The position numbers and the translations under genes are program-made. Below are positions 1-8,358 of a stretch of DNA of 64,000 bases, in pieces; the stretch's first letter is position 1, and each line of letters begins with the position of its first letter. The stretch lies in NCBI GenBank assembly GCA_017991555.1, contig JAGOQM010000009.1:124001-188000 (forward strand), written 5' to 3'. Source of the DNA: Neisseriaceae bacterium (GTDB lineage: Bacteria > Pseudomonadota > Gammaproteobacteria > Burkholderiales > Neisseriaceae). The notes beneath the pieces were generated by a model, which worked only from the letters and a program-made list of their open reading frames with translations, ran no database searches and was not told the origin of the DNA.

Positions 1-196
1 GCCTTTTTCTATACCTCAAACAAGTTGCTTTATATCAGTAAATATTTGTAATGTAACCCTTTTCTCTGGCTTTATCAAAACAGTCACATTATAATCATTT
101 CTGTAATAAAGAAAATAACAGGCCGCACCGTAAAGCCATTTATGGGTTGCAGGCTAAAAGGCAAGGCATAGACCACGCCATAACCAGGAGCTAACC

Positions 197-505
197 ATGA
201 CCACCAGACGTACCTTTTTATTGAAGATTTTACCCGCAGCCGGTGCTGCTGCCCTATTAGGCAACCGCGCCATTGCGGCCCCTGCCGCAGTGAAAGAAAC
301 CGACCCAATGGCCGTTGCTTTGGGTTACAAAACCAAAACCTCTGCCGTAGACAAAAAGAAATACCCCAAGCACAAAGCAGACCAAACCTGCGCTAACTGT
401 GCCTTATACCAAGGTGGCACCAAAGCCGTAGGCCCCTGTACCCTATTTGCGGGTAAAACCGTCACTAAAGACGGTTGGTGTATGTCTTGGGCCAAAAAAG
501 CCTAA
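197..505 (+). CDS. High-potential iron-sulfur protein (HiPIP), Tat-exported
   Basis: A small periplasmic [4Fe-4S] electron carrier of 102 residues. The N-terminus has a twin-arginine signal (TTRRTFLLK, residues 2-10), a hydrophobic stretch and an Ala-rich cleavage region near residue 28, so it should be exported folded through Tat with its cluster inserted. The four ligand cysteines are Cys65, Cys68, Cys81 and Cys95, in the family spacing C-x2-C-x12-C-x13-C. HiPIPs usually shuttle electrons between a cytochrome bc complex and a terminal oxidase or another periplasmic acceptor; the partner is not visible here. The gene stands alone and is followed at once by a strong hairpin terminator. Confidence 0.93.
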   Translation: MTTRRTFLLKILPAAGAAALLGNRAIAAPAAVKETDPMAVALGYKTKTSAVDKKKYPKHKADQTCANCALYQGGTKAVGPCTLFAGKTVTKDGWCMSWAKKA

Positions 506-520
506 AGCACGCCCCCTTCG

Positions 521-550
521 TAAAAAAACCAGCCGCGGCTGGTTTTTTTA
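521..550 (+). terminator. Rho-independent terminator of the HiPIP gene
   Basis: Perfect palindrome AACCAGCCGCGGCTGGTT preceded by A residues and followed by a T run, 16 bp after the HiPIP stop codon. Confidence 0.9.
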
Positions 551-661
551 CGTCGAGTAACCCTATTGCCCGCATGGTGTGGTCTTCTTTTCATGAATCA
601 GTTAGACTGTAAGGCTGTTTTTTTAGCTGATTTTGACCCCTAATGGCATAAGGTAACCGCA

Positions 662-1210
662 TTGACCTCACCCTCTTACCCTGATGATCTCGCAACGCCG
701 CAAGACCTAGCGATTGAAACCCACCGTCAAGCCTTTCGTAATGCCATGGCACAACTCAGTGCTGCGGTTAACATTCTGACCACCTCAGGCCCTGAGGGCG
801 ATTACGGCATCACCATGACCGCGATTTGCTCCGTCACCGACACGCCCCCCACCATTCTGGCTTGTATCAATGGACAAAGCACCCTCAACGGTATTTTGCG
901 CGCGCAAAGTGACGTCTGCGTCAACATTTTGGGCAGTCATCAACAAGACATGGCCAATCACTTTTCTGGCCGTACGGGCTTAAATATGTCTGAGCGTTTT
1001 GCCACTGAAGGCTGGCACCAAAATGCCCACGGCCAATGGTATGTTGCCGGCGCGGTCGCACACTTAAGTGGCAAAGTCAGCGACCTCAAAGAGGTCGGCA
1101 CCCATACCGTCTTTCTCATTGAGCTACACGACATTCAGTTTGATGACGCCCCTGAAGCACTGGTCTATTTTGATCGACAATACCAAGGCGTTGCCAAGCA
1201 AGCCAAATAA
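662..1210 (+). CDS. Flavin reductase (FMN-binding, HpaC-like)
   Basis: 182 residues from a TTG start; the first in-frame ATG (746) would remove 28 residues. The fold is the split-barrel flavin reductase type: the N-terminal core AMAQLSAAVNILTT followed by GITMTAICSVTDTPPT and the segment CINGQSTLNGIL, then NILGSHQQDMANHFSG, are typical of the small reductase component of two-component flavin monooxygenases (HpaC, ActVB type). These proteins use NAD(P)H to reduce free FMN or FAD for a partner. No monooxygenase lies next to it; the nearest oxygenase genes are the phenol hydroxylase 34 kb away, which carries its own reductase. The specific partner is unknown. Confidence 0.8.
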   Translation: MTSPSYPDDLATPQDLAIETHRQAFRNAMAQLSAAVNILTTSGPEGDYGITMTAICSVTDTPPTILACINGQSTLNGILRAQSDVCVNILGSHQQDMANHFSGRTGLNMSERFATEGWHQNAHGQWYVAGAVAHLSGKVSDLKEVGTHTVFLIELHDIQFDDAPEALVYFDRQYQGVAKQAK

Positions 1211-1228
1211 ATGCCCCATCATGATTAA

Positions 1229-1264
1229 AGCCGCCTCCGCCCCAACAGCCAGGCGGTTTTTTTG
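1229..1264 (+). terminator. Terminator of the flavin reductase gene
   Basis: Stem CCGCCT (1231-1236) with AGGCGG (1251-1256), followed by a run of T. Confidence 0.75.
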
Positions 1265-1409
1265 TGCCTATTTAACCTTTTCTTGAGGGACATAAAAGGC
1301 CAATCGCATTAAATGCTTGCGCCTATTCAAAACTCATGCTTGAATGAAGCCATCCTACTATAAAAGTAGGAGCACATTAATAATGATAAATATTTTGGAG
1401 AAATAGCTC

Positions 1410-2753
1410 ATGGAAGCGCTACAGTCATTCTTTGATTATGTGGGCGGCCTCGTATGGGGCCCTGTTATGTTGGTGCTGTTAGTGGGTACCGGCGTTTATC
1501 TAACCGTTCGGCTGGCATTCTTGCAGTTCCGAATGCTGCCTTTTGCATTAAAACAGGCCTTCTGTCCAGCAAAAAGCCAAGACCATCAACCCGGTGACGT
1601 GTCCCACTTCGCCGCCCTAATGACCGCCTTATCTGCCACCATCGGTACCGGTAACATCGCCGGCGTGGCAACGGCTGTGGTATTAGGCGGGCCAGGTGCC
1701 GTATTCTGGATGTGGATTACCGCTATTTTTGGTATGGCCACTAAGTACGCTGAAGGCATTTTGGCGGTTAAATACCGCATTAAAGACGCCCGTGGCGAAA
1801 TGGCCGGCGGCCCGATGTACTATATCGAGCGCGGCTTAAACATGAAGTGGTTGGCCATTCTATTCGCCGCCTTTGCCACCGTTGCCTCTTTTGGCATCGG
1901 CAGCTCGGTACAGTCAAACTCGGTGGCCCAGTCGATTCACGCCAGCTTTGGGGTGGACACTTGGATTACCGGCGTGATTTTGACCATCTTCACGGCCATT
2001 GTGATTTTGGGCGGTATTAAAAGCATTGCCAAAGCCGCTTCTATCATCGTACCGGTGATGGCCGTGGGTTATGTATTGGGTGGCTTGGCCATTATTTTCT
2101 TGAACCTAGAAGCCTTTTGGCCTGCCGTACAGTTGATTTTCAGTGATGCCTTTACTGGCCAAGCAGTCGCTGGTGGCGCCTTAGGCACAGTGATTCGCTT
2201 TGGTGTGGCACGTGGTGTGTTCTCCAACGAAGCCGGTATGGGCTCTGCGCCAATTGCGGCCGCAGCGGCCAAAACCGACCACGCAGGTCGCCAAGCCTTG
2301 GTGTCTATGACTGGTACCTTCCTAGACACCATCATCGTGTGTTCTATTACGGGTATTGCATTGGTGATGGGTGGCTTGTACACCGGTGGTGAAACGGGCG
2401 CAGCCTTGACCACCATGACCTTTGACAAACTATTGCCAGGCCCTGGCGGCTACATTGTGACCTTCGGTTTGGTGTTCTTTGCCTACTCAACCATTCTGGG
2501 CTGGAGCTACTACGGTGAAAAATGTGCGGCTTACCTATTTGGCCCTAAGTCAGTGTTCCCATACCGCATTATCTATGTGATCACCGTGATGTTGGGCACC
2601 GTACTACACCTAGACTTGGTGTGGGCAGCAGCCGATACCTTTAACGGTCTGATGGCCATTCCTAACTTGATTGCGCTATTGCTCTTGTCTGGCGTGGTGG
2701 TTAAAGAAACCAACGAATTCATTGCCAAACGTAAGAGCGGCGAACTACCCTAA
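1410..2753 (+). CDS. Amino acid carrier, alanine/glycine:Na+ symporter (AGCS family)
   Basis: A 447-residue inner-membrane protein with about ten hydrophobic segments. The family signature is clear: SATIGTGNIAGVATAVVLGGPGA near residues 74-96, then TKYAEGILAVKYR, GGPMYYIERG, and the long conserved FSNEAGMGSAPIAAAAA region near residue 270. It should import alanine or glycine with sodium (AlsT, DagA, CycA2-like); the exact substrate cannot be told by eye. The start ATG follows a GGAG ribosome site. Upstream, at 1350-1371, a short hairpin (CCTACT / AGTAGG) precedes the start by 40 bp and may affect expression. Ends with a strong terminator; single-gene unit. Confidence 0.92.
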   Translation: MEALQSFFDYVGGLVWGPVMLVLLVGTGVYLTVRLAFLQFRMLPFALKQAFCPAKSQDHQPGDVSHFAALMTALSATIGTGNIAGVATAVVLGGPGAVFWMWITAIFGMATKYAEGILAVKYRIKDARGEMAGGPMYYIERGLNMKWLAILFAAFATVASFGIGSSVQSNSVAQSIHASFGVDTWITGVILTIFTAIVILGGIKSIAKAASIIVPVMAVGYVLGGLAIIFLNLEAFWPAVQLIFSDAFTGQAVAGGALGTVIRFGVARGVFSNEAGMGSAPIAAAAAKTDHAGRQALVSMTGTFLDTIIVCSITGIALVMGGLYTGGETGAALTTMTFDKLLPGPGGYIVTFGLVFFAYSTILGWSYYGEKCAAYLFGPKSVFPYRIIYVITVMLGTVLHLDLVWAAADTFNGLMAIPNLIALLLLSGVVVKETNEFIAKRKSGELP

Positions 2754-2774
2754 GCGGTCATTTAGCTTAAATCT

Positions 2775-2810
2775 AAAAACCCCAAGCGTGATGCTTGGGG
2801 TTTTTATTTT
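2775..2810 (+). terminator. Terminator of the AGCS symporter gene
   Basis: Stem CCCCAAGC / GCTTGGGG with a 5-base loop, flanked by A and T runs. Confidence 0.9.
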
Positions 2811-3035
2811 TTGGGTGCGTCACGGGCAATGAGGCCGATGGCCTCGCTTCAATCATGGTTGGCGTTAGCCACCACAAGGTGGCTTCCGTAGGGCTGGCCC
2901 TAACCCACATCGACTGGATTTTACAGGATGCGGTGTAGCAAGGCTGGTGGATAGGCTGCACTTGGCCCACGCTACGGCTATGTTGGCCATCACTAAACCA
3001 TGGTTTGGTGATGGTCAAATTATTTAAACTCACCA

Positions 3036-3265
3036 CCTTTCCCTTAGGTGAAGTACCGATCTCCCGCTAAAGCCGCCGAGCTGGGTTCTATCGGGCCGGA
3101 TGAAGCTAGCAAATCGCTTGTGGCTGTCGACCACGCTTTGATAGGAGACAGAGCACTCTTGCTAGCGCCGGCCCGATAGGTTCCAGCGAGGGCACCCGCT
3201 AGGGCGGATTGTCGGGTGGCCTTTTCTTTGCATACTTTCTTTTGGCCACTCAAAAGTAAAGTCTG
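3036..3265 (+). repeat. Repeat unit copy A
   Basis: Forward copy of a unit of about 230 bp. Its landmarks in order are CCTTAGGTGAAGTACCG, GCCGCCGAGCTGGGTTCTAT, GACCACGCTTTGATAGGAG, GAGCACTCTTG, and the tail TTTTCTTTGC...TTTCTTTTGGCC. It is the most diverged of the three close copies (CGGGCCGG in place of TGAGCCAG), and that change is compensated in the facing half of the unit, so a long internal stem (TCTATCGGGCCGG ... CCGGCCCGATAG) is kept. Confidence 0.85.
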
Positions 3266-3364
3266 TCGCCCTACAGGGCGAAACCCAACGACGGATCAAT
3301 AGCGTCATGGCCGAAGCATGAGTGGTTTTGCAGTGCTCTCTTTAGATAGGCATTGCTTAAATTT

Positions 3365-3625
3365 GAGTGTTTTGTTTCGCCGAGGGCGACGTCATTTCTT
3401 TTGAATGGCCAAAAGAAACGAAGCAAAGAAAACGCCACCCTGATCCCCGGTCACTTCGTGACTGCCCTCAGCAGAACCTATTGAGCCAGCGCAGGCAAGA
3501 GTGCTCGATCTCCTATAAAAGCGTGGTCGATCGCCACAAGCTTTTTGCCTGCTTCATCTGGCTCAATAGAACCTACTTCGGCGGCTCTACGGGACAGTAC
3601 TTCACCTAAAGGAGACGCCGTCAGA
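3365..3625 (-). repeat. Repeat unit copy B (inverted relative to A)
   Basis: Reverse copy of the same unit, nearly identical to the copy at 25.27 kb. Read on the minus strand it runs TCCTTTAGGTGAAGTACTG, GTAGAGCCGCCGAAGTAGG, TTCTATTGAGCCAGATGAAG, and ends with TTTCTTTGCTTCGTTTCTTT. Together with copy A it makes a large inverted repeat separated by about 100 bp. Confidence 0.88.
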
Positions 3626-3847
3626 GGATCGGCACCAGTGAGAGACGTTTTACAGAACACAAAAAACCATGGTTTTTTCCCTTGGCTTATCGCATGCCGA
3701 TACCACTCATCTGCCCTAGCGTGGGTAAAGCACACCCTACTGCCACGGCTACCCTAGACGATTGAAGCCACAACAAACCATGATTAATGCACCCATAAGC
3801 ACACCAGGACGCCGCCAACGCCAGTCAAAACCCATTCGCCAACGCCA

Positions 3848-3880
3848 TAAAAAAAGCGAGCCCAAGGCTCGCTTTTTTAC
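3848..3880 (-). terminator. Terminator of fba
   Basis: Stem AAGCGAGCC / GGCTCGCTT with A and T runs on both sides, 12 bp beyond the fba stop codon on the minus strand. Confidence 0.9.
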
Positions 3881-3891
3881 ACAGAGTTTAA

Positions 3892-4956
3892 TTACTTAAC
3901 CAACTGCTTCAACTCACCACGCTCGTACGCCATAGACATCGCGTCTAGCGAAACCGGCTTAATTTTGCTGGCCATGCCTTCACAACCAAAGGCTAGGTAG
4001 CGTTCAACGCACAAATCACGCATGGCGTTGGTGCTTACCTGCAAGAATTTACGTGGGTCGAATTCGCTCGGGTTTTGCGCCAAGAAGCGACGAACCGCAC
4101 CGGTACTGGCCAAACGTAGGTCGGTGTCAATGTTGACCTTACGCACGCCATTTTTAATGCCTTCAACGATTTCAGACACGGGCACGCCGTAGGTTTCTGG
4201 CATCTCACCACCAAACTCGTTGATCACCGCCAACCACTCTTGAGGCACCGAGCTAGAACCGTGCATCACTAAGTGGGTGTTGGGAATGCGTTCGTGGATC
4301 GCTTTAATGCGGTCGATGCGCAACACGTCGCCGGTAGGCTGTTTGGTGAATTTGTACGCGCCGTGGCTCGTGCCAATGGCGATGGCCAAGGCGTCTACGC
4401 CGGTGGCTTTCACAAAGTCAGCGGCTTCTTCTGGGTCGGTCAACAGCTGGCTTTCGTCCATCACGCCTTCTGCGCCCACGCCGTCTTCTTCACCGGCCAT
4501 ACCGGTTTCTAAGCTACCCAAGCAGCCTAGCTCACCTTCAACCGACACGCCACATGCGTGGGCAAAATCCACCACGGTACGGGTCACGCCAACGTTGTAA
4601 TCGTAATCAGCAGGGGTTTTGCCGTCAGACATCAGGCTGCCGTCCATCATTACTGAGCTAAAGCCCAACTGGATAGAGCGTTGGCAAATGGCCGGGCTGG
4701 TGCCATGGTCTTGGTGCATCACCACCGGAATGTGTGGGAATTCTTCTACCGCAGCCAAAATCAAGTGGCGTAAAAAGGGTGCGCCGGCGTATTTTCGAGC
4801 ACCAGCACTGGCTTGAACAATAACAGGGGCGTTAACCTTGTCGGCGGCTTCCATAATGGCGCGCATTTGCTCTAGGTTATTAACGTTAAATGCTGGCAAA
4901 CCGTATGCGTGTTCTGCAGCATGGTCCAGTAGTTGGCGCATTGATACCAGTGCCAT
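3892..4956 (-). CDS. fba: Fructose-1,6-bisphosphate aldolase, class II
   Basis: 354 residues; cleaves fructose 1,6-bisphosphate into glyceraldehyde 3-phosphate and dihydroxyacetone phosphate in glycolysis and the reverse in gluconeogenesis. Class II (zinc) features are visible: [11 protein letters not shown] near residue 80 with the metal-binding histidine, the acidic loop [12 protein letters not shown] near 140, [13 protein letters not shown] near 196, [10 protein letters not shown] near 229 and the substrate-binding [11 protein letters not shown] near 275. This long form with [24 protein letters not shown] is the type found in Neisseria and in Calvin-cycle CbbA proteins. The ATG has an AGGAG site 6 bp upstream. 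It shares its strand with pgk at 7-8 kb but has its own terminator. Confidence 0.95.
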   Translation of the reverse strand: MALVSMRQLLDHAAEHAYGLPAFNVNNLEQMRAIMEAADKVNAPVIVQASAGARKYAGAPFLRHLILAAVEEFPHIPVVMHQDHGTSPAICQRSIQLGFSSVMMDGSLMSDGKTPADYDYNVGVTRTVVDFAHACGVSVEGELGCLGSLETGMAGEEDGVGAEGVMDESQLLTDPEEAADFVKATGVDALAIAIGTSHGAYKFTKQPTGDVLRIDRIKAIHERIPNTHLVMHGSSSVPQEWLAVINEFGGEMPETYGVPVSEIVEGIKNGVRKVNIDTDLRLASTGAVRRFLAQNPSEFDPRKFLQVSTNAMRDLCVERYLAFGCEGMASKIKPVSLDAMSMAYERGELKQLVK

Positions 4957-5023
4957 GGTGACTCCTTAATGTATAAATATCAAATGTGAGGGGGCCATTA
5001 TATCGCTATTAAGCCCTATTGTA

Positions 5024-6283
5024 CTAGCGCCCTGAGGCCGCAACGGCGCGTTGCTCATTAACGGTTCCTTTCAGGATGGTCCAACAAAGCGTCAGCCCCA
5101 CTACGTAAAATAAGACCCCGCTGTTGTGGGCAAAGACCGTTTGGCTAAAGCCGGCAATCATAAAGCAAACCGGCACGCTGATGCTGGCCAAGGCCACGCT
5201 CCGAACGGCCACCGAGTGGCTTTGATGTAAATAACGCTTAAATGTCAAAATGGGCACGACGTAAATCAGCAACAGTGCCAAAGCACCTGGGAGGCCCCGC
5301 TTAACCCAAGCATTTAAAAACTCATGGTGGGGATGCGCATAAAGTTGCACGCTCTTGCTGATTTCTCCAGCCTCATACTGACGTTGCTTCTCCGCCATAA
5401 ACCCTTGTGCGCCCCAGCCCATAAACCATTTTTTTTGGCCCAGTTCGACGGCATTGTCCCACATCACAAAACGATCACCCAACGAGCTACGAAGCTGATT
5501 GTCTTGCCATTGCTCCACGTCGACAAAAGCTTGCTGAATGCGCACCTGAACTTTCGTTTGGGGAGCCAAATACAGGCTGGTACAGAGTGCCATCACGACG
5601 GCCAAAATCAACATCATCAACTTCAGTTTTAAAATGTGGCGATAGGTCCAGAACATGAGGGCTAAGAGCACAAAGATGGACGCCCATGAGCCGCGAGAAC
5701 CCGATAGAAAAACCGCCACCACGCCTAAGAGGCTACCGAACAAGCTCAGCAAACACAACGCCACGCGGCGGCACTGATAAAAATAACCAATGCCAGATAG
5801 GGAAATGGCGGCAATCACCATGCTGATGCAGGCATATTGAATCGACAACAAGCCCAACGTCGAGGGCTCGCCTAAGATTAATTTATAATAAATGCTGGTG
5901 CCACCGAGTAACAGGCCGCCCACGGCGGCGGCTTGAAAAAAATGGTTGGCTCGAGGCGGATAGACAAGCAGTAAGCACAAAATGGGGATGGTGAGGATGA
6001 AGCGGGAAGCATGGTCATAGCCACGGATGGGCTGATTGTCTAACCATACTTCAATACAGCTGACCAAAACGTAGAGCATACCAGCCAGCAACAGCCATTT
6101 ATCGGGCCGACTCAGCTGAATTTTGGGCCGCGGCCGCTTGACTAAAAACACCAGCGCCGTCAGCAACAGCAAGATCGCCCCCACCTCATAGCCGCGAAGT
6201 TTACCGATGGGGACAACGTTGACGCCCATAAACAGCACCATGCCAAACGTTGCAAAATGTTTAAAAAAATTGTTTTTAATCAT
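5024..6283 (-). CDS. O-antigen ligase / Wzy-C family membrane protein
   Basis: An inner-membrane protein of 419 residues with roughly ten to twelve membrane segments and one large periplasmic loop near residues 250-330. The loop and its edges hold the Wzy_C signature: SGSRGSWASIFVLL near residue 200 and YAHPHHEFLNAWVKRGLPGA near 320. The family includes WaaL O-antigen ligases, Wzy polymerases and pilin oligosaccharyl-transferases; which of these it is cannot be decided from sequence alone. The ATG at 6283 is chosen over a GTG at 6295 because it forms an ATGA overlap with the stop of the upstream lysE-like gene, implying translational coupling. It sits between a LysE exporter and fba, away from any sugar-transferase cluster. 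Confidence 0.8.
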   Translation of the reverse strand: MIKNNFFKHFATFGMVLFMGVNVVPIGKLRGYEVGAILLLLTALVFLVKRPRPKIQLSRPDKWLLLAGMLYVLVSCIEVWLDNQPIRGYDHASRFILTIPILCLLLVYPPRANHFFQAAAVGGLLLGGTSIYYKLILGEPSTLGLLSIQYACISMVIAAISLSGIGYFYQCRRVALCLLSLFGSLLGVVAVFLSGSRGSWASIFVLLALMFWTYRHILKLKLMMLILAVVMALCTSLYLAPQTKVQVRIQQAFVDVEQWQDNQLRSSLGDRFVMWDNAVELGQKKWFMGWGAQGFMAEKQRQYEAGEISKSVQLYAHPHHEFLNAWVKRGLPGALALLLIYVVPILTFKRYLHQSHSVAVRSVALASISVPVCFMIAGFSQTVFAHNSGVLFYVVGLTLCWTILKGTVNEQRAVAASGR

Positions 6284-6930
6284 ATGTCTATCCACTTATG
6301 TAAGACATCCCATAAAATTGTACTACCCACCAACGTAAATAGCACGGCACAGGCACGATTAAACCATTGCCACCTACGGCCACGTAACAGCCAGGCTGAC
6401 AATGCCTTTCCACTACTGGCATACACTAGCTGCCACGTGGTTTCGACCACAAAAAATGTCAATAGCAAGACCCCATATTGTGCCATAAGTGGCGCCTCAT
6501 GGTTGATAAATTTAGGCAAGAAGGCCGCAAAAAAGATAATAGCCTTAGGGTTTGAAAGAGAAACTGCCAAACCTAATCGATACATGCGTTTGGGCACGGG
6601 CACAATGTACGCCGGCGTGTCTGCCGACGCCATCATTTTCCCCTGATGGTCCTGATGCCAGCTTTGCCAACCCAAGTAAATCAAATAGCCAGCCCCAAAC
6701 ACTTTAAACAACTCAAACGCCAAAGGGTATTTGGCACTTAACGCGGCCACGCCTGATAAAGACAGGGCAATCAGAATAAACAGTCCGGTACTGAGCCCCG
6801 CCAGCGTCATCATCGTTTTTTTAACCCCATACAGGCTGCCATGCTGGAACGCCAACAGCATATTAGGGCCAGGCGCCGCGGACAACACGAGTAGGACGGG
6901 GAAATAAAGTAACCACAACTGTAAAGACAT
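6280..6930 (-). CDS. LysE/RhtB-family amino acid exporter
   Basis: About 216 residues with six hydrophobic segments; the N-terminal motif SAAPGPNMLLAFQHG and the central SLSNPKAIIFFAAFLP are hallmarks of the LysE/RhtB export family. It should export a small amino acid or derivative through the inner membrane; the substrate cannot be predicted. The ATG at 6930 has an AGGA site 6 bp upstream and is preferred to an upstream ATG at 6954. The stop codon overlaps the start of the ligase-like gene, so the two form an operon. A perfect 7-bp inverted repeat lies just before the start and could be an operator. Confidence 0.88.
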   Translation of the reverse strand: MSLQLWLLYFPVLLVLSAAPGPNMLLAFQHGSLYGVKKTMMTLAGLSTGLFILIALSLSGVAALSAKYPLAFELFKVFGAGYLIYLGWQSWHQDHQGKMMASADTPAYIVPVPKRMYRLGLAVSLSNPKAIIFFAAFLPKFINHEAPLMAQYGVLLLTFFVVETTWQLVYASSGKALSAWLLRGRRWQWFNRACAVLFTLVGSTILWDVLHKWIDI

Positions 6931-6941
6931 TGGGATCCTAG

Positions 6942-6956
6942 GAATGTTCAACATTC
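6942..6956. promoter_or_regulatory. Short palindrome upstream of the LysE-type exporter
   Basis: GAATGTT-C-AACATTC, a perfect 7-bp inverted repeat with a single central base, 11 bp upstream of the chosen start codon. It has the size of a repressor half-site pair, but no regulator is adjacent. Confidence 0.35.
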
Positions 6957-6970
6957 AAATGGTATAGGCG

Positions 6971-6998
6971 AAAAAATGGCCTAGTCACCTAGGCCATC
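6971..6998 (-). terminator. Terminator of pgk
   Basis: On the minus strand, stem ATGGCCTAG / CTAGGCCAT followed by six T, 11 bp after the pgk stop codon. Confidence 0.85.
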
Positions 6999-7008
6999 AG
7001 CGAACAAT

Positions 7009-8184
7009 TTAAGCTCGGGCTTTTAAAATCGCCACGGCAGGGAGCTCTTTGCCTTCTAAGAATTCCAAGAAAGCGCCACCCCCGGTGCTGATGTAGCTGA
7101 TCTTATCGGTCACGCCAAACTTGGCAATGGCAGATAGGGTGTCGCCACCGCCGGCAATCGAAAAGGCGTCGCTGTTGGCAATGGCCTGAGCCAATGCTTG
7201 CGTACCGTAGGCAAATTGCTCGTATTCAAACACGCCCAAAGGCCCATTCCAGACCACGGTGCCGGCATTGGCGACGATGTCGGCCAATACTTTAGAGGAA
7301 TCTGGGCCAATGTCTAAAATACGGTCTTCAATGCCCACCCGATCCAAAGGAATCACGTGTTCTTCGGCCGTTTCTGAGCATTCCGTGGCACAGCACACGT
7401 CGGTTGGCAAAGGCACAGAACCACCATTGGCCTCGATTTTATTCATGATGTTTTTGGCTTCGTTCACCAATTTGATTTCCACCAAAGATTTACCAATACC
7501 GTGGCCTTTAGCCAACAGGAAGGTATTGGCAATGCCGCCGCCCACGATCAGCTGGTCTACTTTGTCGGCCAGGCTTTCTAGAATGGTGAGCTTGGTCGAT
7601 ACTTTGCTGCCCGCCACAATCGCCACCAAAGGGCGCTTCGGGTTTTCTAAGGCTTTGCCTAGGGCTTCCAGCTCTGCGGTCAACAGCAAGCCGGCACAGG
7701 CCACAGGGGCATATTGTGCAACGGCGTGGGTAGACGCTTCGGCACGGTGGGCGGTGCCAAAGGCATCGTTGACAAACACATCGCACAGGCGCGCATAGGC
7801 CTGACCCAACTGGGGATCATTTTTCTTTTCACCAATGTTCAAGCGCACGTTTTCCAACATCACCACTTGACCAGCCGGCACGCTTAAGCCTTGCTGCTGC
7901 CAGTCGTCACGGACGCTGACGTCCTGACCCAATAGCTCGCCTAGGCGCGTGGCCACGGGCTTCAGGCTGTCTTCTGGTTTAAACTCGCCCTCGGTAGGAC
8001 GGCCTAGATGGGTCATCAGGATCACCGCAGCGCCTTGCGCCAAGCAGTGTTGAATCGACGGCAAGGACGCTTTAATTCGCGTGTCATCGCCAATCTGGCC
8101 ATCTTTAACGGGCACGTTCATGTCGACGCGAATCAAGACCGTTTTACCAGCGACGTCTATATCTTTAAGTTTTTGAAACGACAT
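7009..8184 (-). CDS. pgk: Phosphoglycerate kinase
   Basis: 391 residues; transfers a phosphate between 1,3-bisphosphoglycerate and ADP in glycolysis. The N-terminal substrate-binding stretch [17 protein letters not shown], then [35 protein letters not shown], and the C-terminal nucleotide motif [13 protein letters not shown] and [13 protein letters not shown] are all present. Length is normal for bacterial Pgk. Its own terminator separates it from the lysE-like gene. pgk and fba on the same strand within 5 kb is a usual glycolytic arrangement, here interrupted by two envelope genes. Confidence 0.97.
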   Translation of the reverse strand: MSFQKLKDIDVAGKTVLIRVDMNVPVKDGQIGDDTRIKASLPSIQHCLAQGAAVILMTHLGRPTEGEFKPEDSLKPVATRLGELLGQDVSVRDDWQQQGLSVPAGQVVMLENVRLNIGEKKNDPQLGQAYARLCDVFVNDAFGTAHRAEASTHAVAQYAPVACAGLLLTAELEALGKALENPKRPLVAIVAGSKVSTKLTILESLADKVDQLIVGGGIANTFLLAKGHGIGKSLVEIKLVNEAKNIMNKIEANGGSVPLPTDVCCATECSETAEEHVIPLDRVGIEDRILDIGPDSSKVLADIVANAGTVVWNGPLGVFEYEQFAYGTQALAQAIANSDAFSIAGGGDTLSAIAKFGVTDKISYISTGGGAFLEFLEGKELPAVAILKARA

Positions 8185-8305
8185 ATTTAATCCAAAGTGA
8201 TATCACAAATGATTTATGGCCATGATTGTCTTACAACCATTACTCTATTGCAAACCATAAACTTAAAAAGCAACAAAATTGCAAACCGTTGGGCTTTTAC
8301 ACAAA

Positions 8306-8333
8306 ACAAAACCGCTTCAAAAAACAAAGCGGT
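8306..8333 (-). terminator. Probable terminator of aroG
   Basis: Stem ACCGCTT / AAGCGGT with an AC-rich loop; on the minus strand it is followed by TTTTGTTTTG. Lies 26 bp beyond the aroG stop. Confidence 0.65.
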
Positions 8334-8358
8334 CTGCTATTGGGGAAATTTTACCCTG

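Larger units (their letters stand above)
2811..3847. repeat. Gene-free repeat locus 1 (inverted pair with palindromic edges)
   Basis: About 1 kb with no credible gene. It begins with imperfect palindromes (GGTTGGCGTTAGCCACC at 2858 and similar GTAGG...CCTAC words) and has a short palindromic edge word AAACCATGGTTT at 2995-3006. Then come two large copies of the same unit facing each other (about 3036-3265 forward, 3365-3625 reverse) around a spacer, and a second edge word AAAACCATGGTTTT at 3663-3676. The last part (3680-3847) has a decayed GTGGGTAAAGC word. Short reading frames inside are translations of the repeat and are not called as genes. The same architecture recurs at 25.1-26.1 kb. Confidence 0.8.

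Noticed and set aside
1350..1371. Glycine riboswitch before the amino-acid symporter
   Set aside because: Only one short hairpin is there; the conserved glycine-aptamer words are absent.
2069..2428. Long open frame on the minus strand inside the AGCS symporter gene
   Set aside because: Antisense shadow of a well-supported membrane protein; composition is typical of a reversed frame.
3367..3757. Short reading frames in repeat locus 1 that look like proteins (for example ...SIEPDEAGKKLV...)
   Set aside because: They are translations of the repeat unit; the same peptides occur at 25.2-25.5 kb with other frames open on both strands, and no ribosome sites fit.
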